DNA of 51,097 nt from positions 64,001 to 115,097 of the forward strand of contig RPFO01001383.1 of assembly GCA_009746045.1 (NCBI GenBank). Direction: 5' to 3'. Both the position numbers and the translations under genes were made by a program. The notes under the pieces are model-generated. The model was not told where the DNA came from. It did no database searches and saw only the letters and a list, made by a program, of their open reading frames with translations. Below are positions 10,737 through 23,629 of the stretch, one piece after another (position 1 is the stretch's first letter; each line of letters opens with the position of its first letter). The DNA comes from Mesostigma viride (taxonomy: Eukaryota; Streptophyta; Mesostigmatophyceae; Mesostigmatales; Mesostigmataceae).

Positions 10737-11850
10737 GTAAGTCAATTCATTTATTTGTGCCAGCTGGCTATGTTCTTGGGCCTGGTGGCCCAGAGGCTGC
10801 ATTACCTCATCAACAGCCCACATTAATTCTGGGTGGTTGACGCACGTCAGGAAAATATGGAACTGGGCACCCAGGTTGGCCTTGCATTTTCACTGCATAT
10901 CGTTTTGCATGGTTTACTTTTCATCTGGGGCTCTGTTACAACGGCATGGCCACCTATAGTTGCCACTGACACGCTGGTCAACAGTGACCATTTCTGGAAA
11001 CCATACCAATCCATTTTGATACATATGGGGCTGATGATGATTGGGGACCATAAATGTGATGTCCAGCGTTTGTTCCGACCACTGGTGCCAGGGGGTAATT
11101 CTCCCCACTATCAAGGAGACAACCAGCGCAGGCCAGAAATCGGGAGAATCTGGACCATGGTAGCTCGAGGCTGCTGTTATCTTTTCAGCATTTTCGAGTC
11201 GTTCAGGATGATGAATATGAATGGAGATGAAATCGTGTAGCCTTGTTCATTGAAATTATGGCTGGCTTACGTGAAGAGCGACTAGACGACCTAGGCAGTG
11301 GGGCTGGAAACAGCTATGTGTCCGTTGTGAGCTAGAAAAGAGCGCTTTTTATGGTCCTTTTAAAACAGGGAACGCCCCGAGTTGTTTTTGCCAAACACTA
11401 TATTTCCATTAATTCATTGATTTACACGCGACCACATTTCCATATTCCACGATATTGCATCCCTTCCCAATACATGTAATTCCAACTGCAGTTGTTCGCA
11501 GATCAGAATGAGCGTTTTTAGACACATTGAAACAATTAGTTTAGCCCAAAAGTACATATCTGTTTTTGGTGCCTACTAAACAAATCAAATCACAGACACG
11601 TGCAATGGGGTCAGACATTGAAATATCAATTTCCACATGGTCGTAATCACACAGCCCCAAATTTTCATCACTTTCTGACGGTACGTGTACTCGTATTGAC
11701 ATATCGTCACGTGCACAAATAAAGTCGGGAAAAAAAGTGTCATGACCGATGATGCCTACCTCATCCCCACGCTAGACTCCCATGCATAGTCTATACGTGT
11801 CGCATGGGAAATAGATGCCATACGTGCCGAAAGGGGGAGAGTGATTCAGA
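10737..11850 (+). other. Left part of a 3.7-kb intron
   Basis: The first 200 bp match other LRR introns (CCAGCTGGCTATGTT, CATCAACAGCCCACA, GGAAAATATGGAACTGGGCA). The remainder, up to the foldback element at 11851, shows no gene I recognise. Confidence 0.55.
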
Positions 11851-13711
11851 TTGCATAGTCCACCTTTCGCATGTCGGATGTGGTGTATGCTTGGTGTAAT
11901 GTCACCAACAAGGGGACCCACGATTGCATTGGAAATGTGCACCTTAACGCGCCGGGAGTTTATGTTTGCGTCGGTTGCAATTATTGCGACAATGGTGGCC
12001 CATATGAGCAACGATGCATGCGTCGTCATGGCATTAGCACTATGGGCACATTTTATACCGACGGTAGAAAAAGCGAGTGTTTGGCTAGTGTAATTGACTG
12101 CTCGTTGCCTAAATAGGCTTGTAGTGAAAGGGGGGCCAAGGATTGCATTGGAATTGTCCGTGTTCACACGCCGGGAGTTTGGACTTGTGACAATTCCGGC
12201 AATCGCGACAATTTTTTTGCAGCGTATGAGCGACGATGCACAAGCCGCGGAGGATCCAGCCTGCTATGAAGGTACATAACGTAATAGTGGAGTTGAGTTC
12301 ACGAGCTTTCTGAACTGAAAATGGGTTTTTCATAATTTGGTCATCAATTTTAATTGTGTATAGTGGTTTGTTCGGTTTGTCGATGCAACCTTGTTCTACA
12401 GGTGTTGGTGGACATAGCATCGAGGCGGTAGTCATGACGCTGGTAGTAGAGGTATACCGAGTGGAGGTCTTGTGGGCATGCCACGCGCACATTGACTTGC
12501 CCTCACACCGTTGCAAACTTGCCACCAACAATACAAATACCCGTGCAAGCACAACTGTTCTAACCAGCGGTTGGCTATGATTGGAGGGACACGAGGGACA
12601 TGTCAAGGGACGAGAGCGCCAAAGGGAACGATTGAAGTGCCAGACGGAATCCTTGAGCCCCGTCGTGCACGTTGCAGGAAGCGCTGCCGTGGTTTTGCCA
12701 TGTATTGCGAGCGCGGAAAGGGAGCTCGATTGCGTCGTCGGCAAAACAATGGAGCTGGAAACTGCATGAATAAATGAGTATGCCCACAGAACCGTCCGTC
12801 AATACACACAATTAAAAACAAACAAGCATACTTGCTACAATGCCTTGGAATAATTAATCAAGACAGCATGACTAGAAGTAGCAGACCATACTTGCTGCGA
12901 CTTCTTTTTGCTACTGCTGCGCCTCGACACTCAGCCACGCCTTGACACAAAGCGCGGAACAACTGCACAATTCCTTGGCGCACGTCCGCCATCGCCACAT
13001 CCGTGTGATGTTATGCTTAGTCCCCCATGGCTTAGCACGTGCAGGCAAATCCGAATACGCAAAATCATCATAGCATGCCTCCCTTACGGCATACCACAGC
13101 CACGGTATGACCTAGGCGGAGCATGCTAGCGTCATGACGACCGCCTCGATGCTATGTCCACCAACATCTGTACAACAAGGTTGCATCGACAAACCGAACA
13201 AACTACTGTACACAATTAAAATTGATGACCAAATTATGAAAAACCCATTTTCAGTTCAGAAAGCTCGTGAACTCAACTCCACTACTACGATGTGCCTTCA
13301 CTGCAGTTTGGATCCTCCGTGTGATCATACTTTGCAAAATAATTGTGGTGAGTGCCAGCATTGTCGAAAGTCCAAACTCCCGGCGTGCGAACATAGACAA
13401 TTCCAATGCAATCCTTGGCCCCCCTTTCACTACAAGCCTATTTAGGAAACGAGCAGTCAGTTACGCTAGCCAAACACTCGCTTTTTCTAGCGTCACTATA
13501 AGATGTGCCCATAGTGCTAATGCCATGACGACGCATGCATCGTTGCTCATATGGGCCACTATTGTCGCAGTCATTGCAACCGACGCAAACATAAACTCCC
13601 GGCGCTTAAATGTGCATATTTCCAATGCAATCCTGGGTCCCCTTGTCGGTGAAATCACACCAAGCATACACCACATCCGCCATGCGATGGGTGGACTATG
13701 CAATCACACGC
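11851..13711. mobile_element. Foldback-type element with inverted arms of about 590 bp
   Basis: The left arm (11851-12440) is the imperfect reverse complement of the right arm (13129-13711). For example, the segment near 12305-12350 (ACTGAAAATGGGTTTTTCAT) mirrors 13235-13260. The 690-bp centre lacks a recognisable transposase. Each arm also contains internal direct repeats of about 220 bp around AACTCCCGGCG and TTCCAATGCAATCC. Exact ends and target-site duplications could not be fixed. It lies within the intron between LRR exons 10736 and 14467 and could be a foldback or terminal-inverted-repeat DNA transposon lacking its own transposase. Confidence 0.68.
13134..13445 (+). CDS. Cys-rich ORF in the right foldback arm (unrecognised)
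   Basis: A 103-residue ORF starting MTTASMLCPPT and ending with a Cys-rich stretch: CLHC, PPC, CGECQHC, ACEH and FQC. The mirror copy in the left arm (minus strand, about 12109-12435) keeps the same start, the same middle (TIKIDDQIMKNPFSVQKARE) and the same end (QFQCNPWPPFHYKPI), with an altered central Cys region. Retention of this frame in both arms hints at former coding, perhaps a zinc-binding peptide of the element. I do not recognise the family, and the similarity could reflect only the shared DNA. Confidence 0.3.
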   Translation: MTTASMLCPPTSVQQGCIDKPNKLLYTIKIDDQIMKNPFSVQKARELNSTTTMCLHCSLDPPCDHTLQNNCGECQHCRKSKLPACEHRQFQCNPWPPFHYKPI

Positions 13712-14466
13712 CATGCAACAGTGTGACCGGAATAAACAGAGTTAAGCTGGCAGACTACAGCTATCGACCACTAAGAAATCGTGGGAACCAAACATCTATT
13801 GGTCCCTTTCTCGAGTAGTTGAAGCCCAAGTCCCCAGATCGTGCCCACTGGCCCGAACCCAAGTCGCATTGCCCCCGTACTTGTGTGCTGCACGTATAAT
13901 TCGAGCAACTAGTCCCATGCAGCGTATACCGCGTTAATCGTTTCCAAGGTCGCAATTCTGTGGTCACGACGCCACGCGCCTCAATACGGAAGAGTTTGCG
14001 CAACCCCTCACGAAAAGAGGTTGGGCAAACAACCTTCCGCACGTGAGCAAAAATCACGCAGCTTGCTGTCTAACAAAAGTTTGCCCGCAATGGGGGCACA
14101 TTTTGGCACAACTTTGGCGCGCAACCAGTGGACGCAGCCAAGCCAACGGCACGCATGTAAGGGAACCCCTACGGTCGACCACCCAATCGCGGTCACCGCG
14201 TCACGCTACTCGCACGTGGCACCAGTTTGCCGCACCAGTTCGCTCAAACTTTTCGCTGCACAAAACCTTCAGAATCTCGTCATTCATCTTGCACCACGAT
14301 AATGTAGCAGCAGGGCTTATCCTTTGCTTGTCACCGGTCCAAGTGCATCGCCATAAAGGTTGATGACGACCCACATCAACTTGCGGGCACTCGAGCTGCC
14401 TCCCTGGCTCTGCTTACTCCTTGCTGACACTTGCAATTCTGCATGATGCGCTGCTTGTGCCCGCAG

Positions 14467-14541
14467 GGACCTGTCCTTAAACATTGGCCTGAGCGGTGTC
14501 ATCCCACTTGAGCTTGCGACTCTAGCCTCCCTGCAGTACCT
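14467..14541 (+). CDS. LRR gene exon: LRR with one extra codon (75 nt)
   Basis: Acceptor CCCGCAG, donor GTAAGTC, phase 2-2. It encodes DLSLNIGLSGVIPLELATLA followed by SLQYL, 25 residues because of an inserted Gly (N-IG-L). It departs from the consensus at PLELATLA. The length remains a multiple of three. Confidence 0.85.
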
Positions 14542-14981
14542 GTAAGTCAAATTATCTGTGCCAGCTGGCTATGTTTTGGGGCCTGTTGGCATTTCCCAGT
14601 GGCTCCGTTTCCTCATCAACAGCCCACAATTGCTGATGGTGGTTGATGTCACGAGAACGTGGAATTGGGCAAGGGTCGGCCGGGCATTTTCACTGCTCCG
14701 TTTTGCATGGTAGACTTATCATGCATCTTGTCATGCATCTGGGGCTCTGTTACAACGACATGGCCACCCTTCAAGAATCTTGTTATTTATCCTGCTAGGG
14801 TACAATTGCAGCAGCAGAACTCATCCTGTGCTTGCCACTTGTCACAAGTCACAAATGGATCGCTATTGGCTGACCAGGACCCACATCAACTTCATGAACG
14901 GCATGCATTCGAGCTGCCTCCCTGGCTCTGCTTACTCCTTGGCACTTGCATGCATGATGCAATGCTTGTCTCTGGCCACAG

Positions 14982-15053
14982 GTTCCTATCCTACAACAGG
15001 CTGACCGGTGTCATCCCACCGGAGCTGGGGTCTTTAGCCTCCCTGTACGCATT
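14982..15053 (+). CDS. LRR gene exon: 24-residue LRR
   Basis: 72 nt between GGCCACAG and GTAAGTC, phase 2-2. It encodes FLSYNRLTGVIPPELGSLAS followed by LYAL. The 120 bp upstream closely match the 130 bp upstream of the exon at 41698 (CACATCAACTTCATGAACGG, GCTGCCTCCCTGGCT), 26 kb away, a sign of cassette duplication. Confidence 0.9.
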
Positions 15054-15504
15054 GTAAGTCATTGGGTTAAATACTACGCGCTGCTTCCGTACAGTATCAG
15101 GCATTCCCAGGGCAAATATAGTTAAATATCAAGTTTAATACTACTAGTCTAGTATCTCTCTCCCCTCTATCCTTGAAACTATCTACCGCTTCGTTAACCC
15201 TGTATTAGCATGCTAGAACGTCGAGTCAGCCTTGACCCTAGCTGGGCACTACAGCCAGTGGGCGGTGTTTGGCACCATCAACTACATTACCTACCCCCCG
15301 CCCAGGGGGGTTATCTCGATGCATCGTGCCATACATAGCCAGATTCACACTAGCGTCCGAGAAAATATGCAGCTCAGGGGGCGGGTCTTCACTCGGCCAA
15401 AAACTCGAAGAATGGGAAGGCCCGCCTCTTGGGCACGGGCCTGCGCTCGGTCAGGCAGAGCGGGCACAGGGCGGCGCGGAGGGCGTCGTCGTGCAGGCAC
15501 ACGG

Positions 15505-16218
15505 TCATGCACCAAACACACATTGGCAGGTCGTGGGAGGGAGGGGGGCGTTTCCCCCGGCTGACAGGAGTGTGGATTGGGAGGAACACCACATTTTGCC
15601 CGTGCAGACCCCACAGCACACATCCCCCACAGCACAAGGTCCACCACATCCCCTGACTCGTCTCTTGGGACGTGGTACACGGCCCAGGTGCTGACGGGGC
15701 CACTGGCCAGCACGCCCAGGCTCCGCGAGCTGCTGCATCCCTACCGCGTAGCTAGAGGTGACACGCGCGCGGGGGATGATCCCCGGGGCCACGCGGAGCC
15801 GCAACACATCCATCATCAGGGCAGTGGCACGTTCCTCGGCCAGCTCGCAAAAAGCTTCGAGCCCACTTGGCTGCACCCAATAACGGGGGGCACTCAAGCG
15901 ATAGTAGCGGCAGTCCGCACAATTGAGCGCCTGCCAACCAAAGAAGTTGCGAGGCCCCTTCCAATGGCGGCAACACTGGCACTGGAGGTACTTCCCCGAG
16001 GGATTGAATTTGTCACAGCGCTCCGCCATGTCCCAGCCAGTGGGTCGTGGCACCATGCGAAACATTATCATATCGTGGGCGCGAGGCACTCGCAGCCAGG
16101 GATATTTTCCAGCTATGATGCTGCCAACGGGAGACTGTGGGCGACTACGATAGCCCTTTATTTTGCCGGCCCTCTGCAGCCACTGAGAGTTGTCGACGAA
16201 CGACCTACCAACATGCAA
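15505..16218 (-). pseudogene. Unrecognised Cys-rich gene remnant, minus strand within an LRR intron
   Basis: The minus frame runs for 237 residues. It has a well-structured first half (residues about 1-130) with an aromatic/basic segment and a zinc-binding-like cluster CQCC ... CADC about 20 residues apart. The second half loses character, while the other two minus frames between 15345 and 15713 pick up protein-like segments, including another Cys cluster CVWCMTVCLH ... CPLC near 15460-15540. I infer one gene of about 280-290 residues broken by frameshifts. The family is unknown. Its intronic, antisense position and lack of introns suggest an insertion, perhaps viral. Confidence 0.4.
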
Positions 16219-16414
16219 TAACGAGATTTCTCCCCTTGCCTCTCAGCCGCGGGCTGCGGTATTTCATGAAGCGATGGCGCAGGCCTCCACCGATACAAGC
16301 CATGTCGACAAGGACCTGGTGCCTGAACACCCGCCCAATGTAAGGCGCTGGCGCCGCCACCCACGCACTTTCCCTGCCGGCGACGGCACCCACAATATTA
16401 CAGCATAAGAAGGC

Positions 16415-16665
16415 ATTGGCGCTGTCACCCAGCCAATTGGGGGTACTAGCCAACTTAAGGTACTGGCGCCGTTGCCCACCCAATTTTAGGTACTGGCGCC
16501 ATCCCCCACACAAATTAAGGTACTTGCGCTGTCACCCACCAAATTTTAGGTACTGGCGCCATCGCCCATCCGAATTAAGGTACTGGCGCTGTCACCCACC
16601 CAAATAAGGTACTGGCGCCGTCACCCGCCCACACTAAGGTACTCGCGCCCCGTCACCTGGCGCGT
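16415..16665. repeat. Minisatellite, about 31-bp unit, roughly 8 copies
   Basis: Units resemble AAGGTACTGGCGCCGTCACC followed by CACCCAATTTT, diverged from one another. The array lies between the Cys-rich remnant and the next LRR exon. Confidence 0.8.
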
Positions 16666-17057
16666 CCCCCTCTACCCTTGCCGCCTTTTTAATTGTTGAA
16701 CTTTCATCTTGGGCTCTCTCATACTTCAGTGAGATGACAGTGCAGGCTCTGGGCTTCTAGAAATTTAATAATAATATTTTAAACATAAGTAGTAAAAACT
16801 ATTTCAGTTGCGGGACTTGAAACCTCTGAAGGTCATCCTATTTGGTTTTGCTGCCGCTGGCAAGAAGTGCACTCCTTTTGGCTGATGCCGCATACGTGCC
16901 AGGGTGCATTCTCACGACCTTCTTCGTAGACACAAAATGATAGCTGGGGGGTGATCAATCACCATCAACCAAACTTGGTATTGGGCGGTTTGGCATCTTA
17001 TCTGCTTGCTGCGTTGCTTGTATGCACCCCTCCTTTCTTGGGCTTCAATGCTGCGGT

Positions 17058-17176
17058 GATGATGGCCAAGCCTGATAGTTCTCATAGTCTCATTGCTCAC
17101 GTATTGAAGTGATGAAAATGATGGCCAAGCCTGATAGTTCTCATAGTCTCATTGCTTACTTATTGAAGTGATGAAA
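17058..17176. repeat. Direct duplication, 59-bp unit
   Basis: The segment from GATGGCCAAGCCTGATAG to TATTGAAGTGATGAAA is present twice back to back with only a few changes. Confidence 0.9.
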
Positions 17177-17367
17177 CAGGGAAGGGTCAACTGAGTTTCC
17201 CAGGGCACTTGCACATCAGCACTTACGCTGTTTCATACTGCATGACCAAAAGTGCAGCAGTGCATGATACCCCTCCCTGAGGTATGCATCTGATAACACT
17301 CCCTGGCTCTGCTCACTCCTTGCTGAGATGTGCATTTACGTGATACCCTGCTTGTCCCTGCCCACAG

Positions 17368-17439
17368 GGAGCTGAACAATAATAACCTGAATGGCATCAT
17401 CCCCCCAGAGCTGGGGTCCTTAGCCTCCCTGTGGTACCT
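17368..17439 (+). CDS. LRR gene exon: 24-residue LRR, last before the 24-kb interruption
   Basis: 72 nt between CCCACAG and GTAAGTA, phase 2-2. It encodes ELNNNNLNGIIPPELGSLAS followed by LWYL. The next LRR exon on this strand is at 41698, so its downstream intron would be 24.3 kb long. The intron start still resembles other LRR introns (GTGCCAGCCGCTTACATGCC). Confidence 0.9.
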
Positions 17440-19289
<1,850 letters not shown>

Positions 19290-19692
19290 GGCCATAAATT
19301 TTTTGTTCAACAGGTACATGAGCGCCGGGTGGGGGCGCAGCACAGAGGATTGCTGTCTCAAGGTCATCCATATCATGCCCGGGACACCGGCGCTGGCCAT
19401 GTGGCCGACCGCGGGAGGCGAGCAAGCAGAAATCCTTCTCCCGCCAGGCACGAACTACCTCATCAAGTCCCACCGACTCCGTCACATCATCGCGGGGGTC
19501 CCCACTTTCACGAAAGGGAGGGCGCTAATAAGCGAGGTCTGCTGGGACGCGATAATCACACGCAAGTGGTGGGGGGACAAGCTGTTCCCGAGAAAGTGGG
19601 TCACGGAGATCTATGTCGACGGTTCGGCCGCTGCGATCCGGCACGCGAATACAAAGAGAGACAAAAAGCGCAAACGGGCCACTTCCGGGTAG
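19290..19692 (+). pseudogene. Mono-ADP-ribosyltransferase C-terminal half (virus-like), piece 1
   Basis: The frame contains MSAGWGRST, fitting the second ADP-ribosyltransferase signature (F/Y-x-S-x-S region). About 25 residues later come EQAEILLPPGT and NYLI, the catalytic loop with the glutamate two residues after Gln (QxE type). The C-terminus is Lys/Arg-rich. In this superfamily the enzyme transfers ADP-ribose from NAD+ to a protein; QxE is typical of C3/VIP2-like members, but the target cannot be inferred. The left edge at 19290 is abrupt: the same sequence at 39040-39146 (minus) continues into the N-terminal part of the gene, so this copy is 5'-truncated. There is no start codon in context and no intron. 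Likely viral origin is inferred from the neighbours. Confidence 0.66.
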
Positions 19693-19872
19693 TACAAGTG
19701 ACTCTGGGGTGGTACAATTGGCTCTGGGGTAGTACAAGTGGCTCTAGGGTTGTACAAGTGGCTTTGGGGTAGTACAAGTGGCCCTGGGGTAGTACAGTGG
19801 CTCTGGCTGGGGTAGCACTAGTGGCTTTGGGGTAGTACAAGTGACTATGGGGTAGTACAAGCGGCTCTGTGC
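19690..19872. repeat. Minisatellite, about 20-21-bp unit, 9 copies
   Basis: Units resemble GGGGTAGTACAAGTGGCTCT with length and base variants. It directly follows the ADP-ribosyltransferase fragment and ends where the first inverted repeat begins. Confidence 0.92.
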
Positions 19873-21535
19873 CGGGTACTGTGCTGGCATCCGGCGGTAC
19901 CGGGCCAATTGATGCTCTTTGCCGGATCCCGTGATGGCGTTCGACAGTACCGGCGCCAAATGGCGCTCTGTGCCGCGCCCACTCCTCATGCAAAGGATGT
20001 AATAATTCAATGAATTGACCAAGGCATCCATGGCTTGTACAAGGCCTCAGTGAGCTGCGCATGCTGGAAAGATTTCTAAATTTTCGCCGGTTGCCGCGAA
20101 ACTTACAGCCTGTGAACAGGGCTTGGTTTCTTGAGCTGCCCATAGCCTCTTGTACGAGTTATTCGCCGCCTGCGTCCATTCTTGCAGCATGTAAAGGGCT
20201 TGAGCCTCCTTGAACTGGAGAGGGCATCATAGGAGAGTTATTCGCCGCCTGCGCCGTAACTGGCTGCTAGCAGGATGAGGTTTAACTAACTCCAAGAAGG
20301 TGGCTGGGATGTTGCCACACTCCCTGGGGGAGTTGTTCAGGCTGGAGGGACTCTAGAGAAATGTGATCTATGAACACATCTTCCAACTGCTGGGTCCTGC
20401 AGACTCTCTCCTGTTCATGATGACATCCAAGTCCATCTGGGAGGACGTGTGCCCGGCATACAAGAATGCGTTTTACTGTGTATCTTCTACGACAGACATG
20501 GACACCCTCCTCGTGCACCCCTGGTACTTGGCTCTCCTGCATGATACCAAGGCGCCGTCAGTGAACAATCGCACCATTTGCAGGATCTGCGTTTTCGACA
20601 AGGGCCACGAGATCGCGGGGGATGGCAGCTGGAGGGGGCCGGCCGGTAAGCCTTGCGCGGGCTGAGTGGACGTGGAAAGCTCCGACATCCCCCTAATCGT
20701 GGATGGGCCAGGCGTGTTGACCGCGTTCCTGGACTACCGGGAGGTCAAGGGCTTCTTGCTCAGGAGGCCGTTTTTCGACATCGTCGTCCTAGACCCGGCC
20801 GTCTTCCTCAAGAACGGCGAGTTCAAGGCATTCGACTAGGCGGTTCTCGCCACCGTGATCCATCTCGACGGGTGGAAGGTCGAGTACAAGTGCACCCTCT
20901 TCGCGATCATGCGGAGACATGGGTACTTGGGGCACTACCCGGGGTCTCGCGCAACAATGACCAACCGATGTAGGGAGCTGGCGCGGCAGTGGATCTTTGC
21001 CTCTCGGGGCTTTGTCGAGATCAGGGGCGCGCAGGACCTCGTGTTGGGCAGCGGCGACAAGGGGTCCTTGGAGGACCAGATTCACGTGTTGGAGAACGGG
21101 CATCGCAAGATCTAGTTCTTCTTCTCGGAGTCCACCAGTCTCTTCACCACGTCCGATATGATGTCGGAGCTGCTGGAAGAGCGGCTGGCGGAGGGCACTT
21201 GGTGCAAGTTGGTGCTATATAAGACGGCCAACCAACCGAGGCCGATCATGGAGAAGTGCGAGAAGATCTTCAGTTGCATTGTGCTCGTCGGGTTCGCGGA
21301 GGTCAATCTGCCCTGCCCCTCGACCAAGGTCATCCTCATCCCGGTGGGGGAGCGCCCCTCCAAGGTCGGTGTATACCTTGGGGGGGAAGCGGACTTCGTG
21401 TTCACCATCTACTACCGCGGGTACGAGGTCCTGCGCAACACCCTCAGCAGGATGGGCAAGGAGGCCTTCAACATGGTGCCGATCAACAAGACCATGGCGG
21501 GGGAGTGGAGGCCACACTTCCCCCCGATCCTCACG
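19873..21535 (+). repeat. Left arm of inverted duplication 1
   Basis: Reverse-complement match to 24330-26145. The outer boundary is the GCCGGGTACTGTGCTGGC segment, mirrored near 26130. The inner boundary is GGATCGGGGGGAAGTG in reverse complement at about 21530, mirrored at 24327. The arm is about 1.66 kb against 1.82 kb on the right; most of the difference is an extra 79-bp tandem array in the right arm. It carries a noncoding part (19873-20300) and the F-box-like gene. Confidence 0.88.
20309..21535 (+). pseudogene. F-box-like virus-type gene, left copy (several stops)
   Basis: The frame starts at the ATG at 20309 (MLPHSLGELFRLEGL), has a TAG at 20354, then an F-box-like segment (VIYEHIFQLLGPADSLLF, then SKSIWEDV). 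F-boxes recruit substrates to SCF ubiquitin ligases and are common in large DNA viruses; the match here is only by pattern. A TGA lies at 20663, then a long globular region follows with TAGs at 20837 and 21113 where the right copy has sense codons. The 3' end is cut at the inner edge of the inverted repeat. About 400 residues remain, with no introns. The function beyond the F-box-like start is not recognised. Confidence 0.5.
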
Positions 21536-21539
21536 ACCT

Positions 21540-22539
21540 TGCGCACGTCGTCGCCGTCGTCCTGGTGCTTCTTGCGCTTGATGCGGACGTCCATGAACTG
21601 GTTGGCCACGTCGACGTATCTGTCCAACATCTCCTGCCTGCGCTCCTGGTAGGCGGCCTTCCACTTGCTGGCCTCGGCCTCGAACCCGTCCCTCTCCTGC
21701 TCGAGGTTGAACTTGTCCTTGTCGGCCTTCCGCTCGGTGGCCAGCTCGTCCTCCAAGCGCTGCTTGGCCTGGAACTTGAGCTCCTTGTGTATGGCCATTA
21801 CCTGGGCCTGCGCCTCCTCCACCTTTGCGGCGTGCTCCTTGTTGGCCTGCACCAGCTCCCTCTGCACCTTGGCTGCCTCCGCCCTGACCTCCTCCACGGC
21901 TGTCACCTTCCCTGCCAAGTCCTTCAAGAGGGCCACCTGCCGGTTGTGATGCTGGTGGATGAGGGCCAGCTGCCTCTCCTGGTGCTCCGAGACCACGGCC
22001 AGCAGACGATTCTCCATCTCCTCGTCGCGCTCCTTGCCGTTGTCCACATCCTAGGCGTAGATGTCCAGTGCCAGCTCGGCCACCTTAAGGGAGTCGCCCG
22101 CGAATAGCTCAGTGGCCACCTTCATGGCCACCACACCAAAGGAGGGGAAGCACTGTACGGCCATTGCGAACACCAGCACCTTAGGGGCGTACTGGCAAGC
22201 TACTGGGCCGCGACCCGTCACCTCTCGCAAGGTGCAGTCAACGCCATTCGCCTCCAGCATGCTTATAATATCCCGGACCACACTTGTCTCCAGCGCCCTA
22301 TCCACCAGTCGCTTGTGTTGCCTACCACTCCTCAGCAACTTGCTTGAATTGCCCCCCCCTGTCTCCTTGTGGAAGGGGATGAGCGACTCGCACCCCTTGA
22401 ACGTGCGAAACTCGTATTCACCAGCAAACTCCTTGCAATCCTGTGGCAGCTCGTCAAAGGGCACGAGGCCAAAGCAGTCTTGGCGCAGGGAGGGTGAGTT
22501 GCTGATGAGAGCCATGGTTGTGGTATACCATATGCCCAT
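21540..22539 (-). pseudogene. KilA-N-like/coiled-coil virus-type gene with in-frame TAG
   Basis: Minus strand from the ATG at 22539. The first 162 residues end with a segment (YAPKVLVFAMAVQCFPSF then ATELFAGD) resembling the C-terminal part of KilA-N/BRO-type DNA-binding domains. An in-frame TAG at 22051-22053 follows DIYA. The same frame then continues for about 170 residues of Glu/Lys/Gln-rich sequence, a strong coiled coil, ending RYVDVANQFMDVRIKRKKHQ. DNA-binding N-terminus plus coiled-coil C-terminus is the layout of many large-DNA-virus KilA-N/MSV199 genes. From about 21540 the frame runs into the antisense of the inverted repeat, so the true C-terminus is lost. One substitution accounts for the TAG. 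Confidence 0.5.
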
Positions 22540-22841
22540 AAATAATTTGGTGCCCTGTAAGCGCGCAGTCTCGCGTAGTGAGTTATGTCAGTAAATTGCT
22601 GACTTAAGCTCCAACAGTGTCCCGCAACCGCGTCTCGGGTACTGGCTATGTTGACATAATTAATTAATTAGGAACATAACTCCGTTGGGAGTATATGTAG
22701 CACATAGCCCAGAGAAGGGGCATATGGCCTATCATACATTCTAAGCTACTTCTTGCTCTAAGCTACTTCCTGTTGACATAAATGGCAACTTAATTCTTGT
22801 ATTGCCCCTTGCACCATTGATAACCGCGTATCGAGCCGTGA

Positions 22842-22866
22842 CTAAGTGGGCATTTTGCCCACTTAG
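22842..22866. other. Perfect 11-bp hairpin
   Basis: CTAAGTGGGCA and TGCCCACTTAG separated by TTT. It sits about 300 bp upstream of the KilA-N-like gene, between it and the divergent gene at 23630. It could be an intergenic cruciform or regulatory hairpin; there is no U-run to suggest a terminator. Confidence 0.7.
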
Positions 22867-22869
22867 CTC

Positions 22870-23629
22870 ATGATGTCTCCATTAGCAACTGCACAAAAAT
22901 GTGTAATTAATTCTCACATCCTCGAATGCACACTCTGCACCGCTGTTGGTGCTCGCGGCTCGCGGTCCGGCGCGGTCGTTAGGGTACGCGAAGATAATTT
23001 ACTGTGCTCACTAGGCGAGCGGGCCGTCTGGCGGTGGACCGGCTCGGGCGAACTGGGTCCACCAGGGGCGCGGGTGCGCGACGGAGGGGGCGCGGCGGTT
23101 AGAACTGGGTCCCGAAGTCCGTCCATCGTGGAGGGGCAGGAAAGGGCCGCGAGGGGGTGATGACTTCACTCGCGGGGCGGGAGGGCCGGGAGAGGTGGTG
23201 ACGGTGGACGCAGTTCGATGGACGCATTTGAAATTTTTTTTTCGAGGGGAGGGTTTTTTCGAAAGGGGTATACAGGGGGGGTATATGCATCATGGGGTGA
23301 TGATCATAGGGTTATCATCAGGGGGTGACGGAGGGGATGGCTTTTCCTTCCCCATAACTTTTATGCTCTTCAGAAAAAAAAAGAAAAAACGAACTGGGTC
23401 CATCGAGCTGCGTCCACTTCGATGGCCGAGAAACTCGTCTTGGGGGGCCTGTTATTCCGTGGGGCCGCGAGAGGGTCGGGTGGGGGTGCGAGCGTGGACG
23501 CAGTTTGGTCTGGCTCCGACGGTCGGGGCGGGTTTCTTGCGGGGGGATGGGCACCGGGAGGGGGGGGGGGTGGACCGCGTTCGAAGGGGAGGAGGGGGGG
23601 GTCTTTTTATCTTTGCATATTGTGACGAT
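22870..23629. other. G-rich intergenic region with a repeated GTGGACGCAG motif
   Basis: 760 bp without a convincing gene. Variants of GTGGACGCAGTTCGATGGAC occur at about 23205 (+) and inverted near 23395-23416, with further partial copies near 23110, 23494 and 23568. The 23205/23416 pair forms an imperfect terminal inverted repeat of about 22 bp around about 170 bp. It may be a small MITE-like insert or a set of shared regulatory boxes between divergent genes. Confidence 0.45.

Noticed and set aside
21215-22107. Long ORFs on + over the coiled-coil gene (283 residues) and on - over the F-box-like gene (149 residues)
   Set aside because: High-GC antisense frames; the opposite strands have the coherent protein-like sequence and a matching inverted copy.
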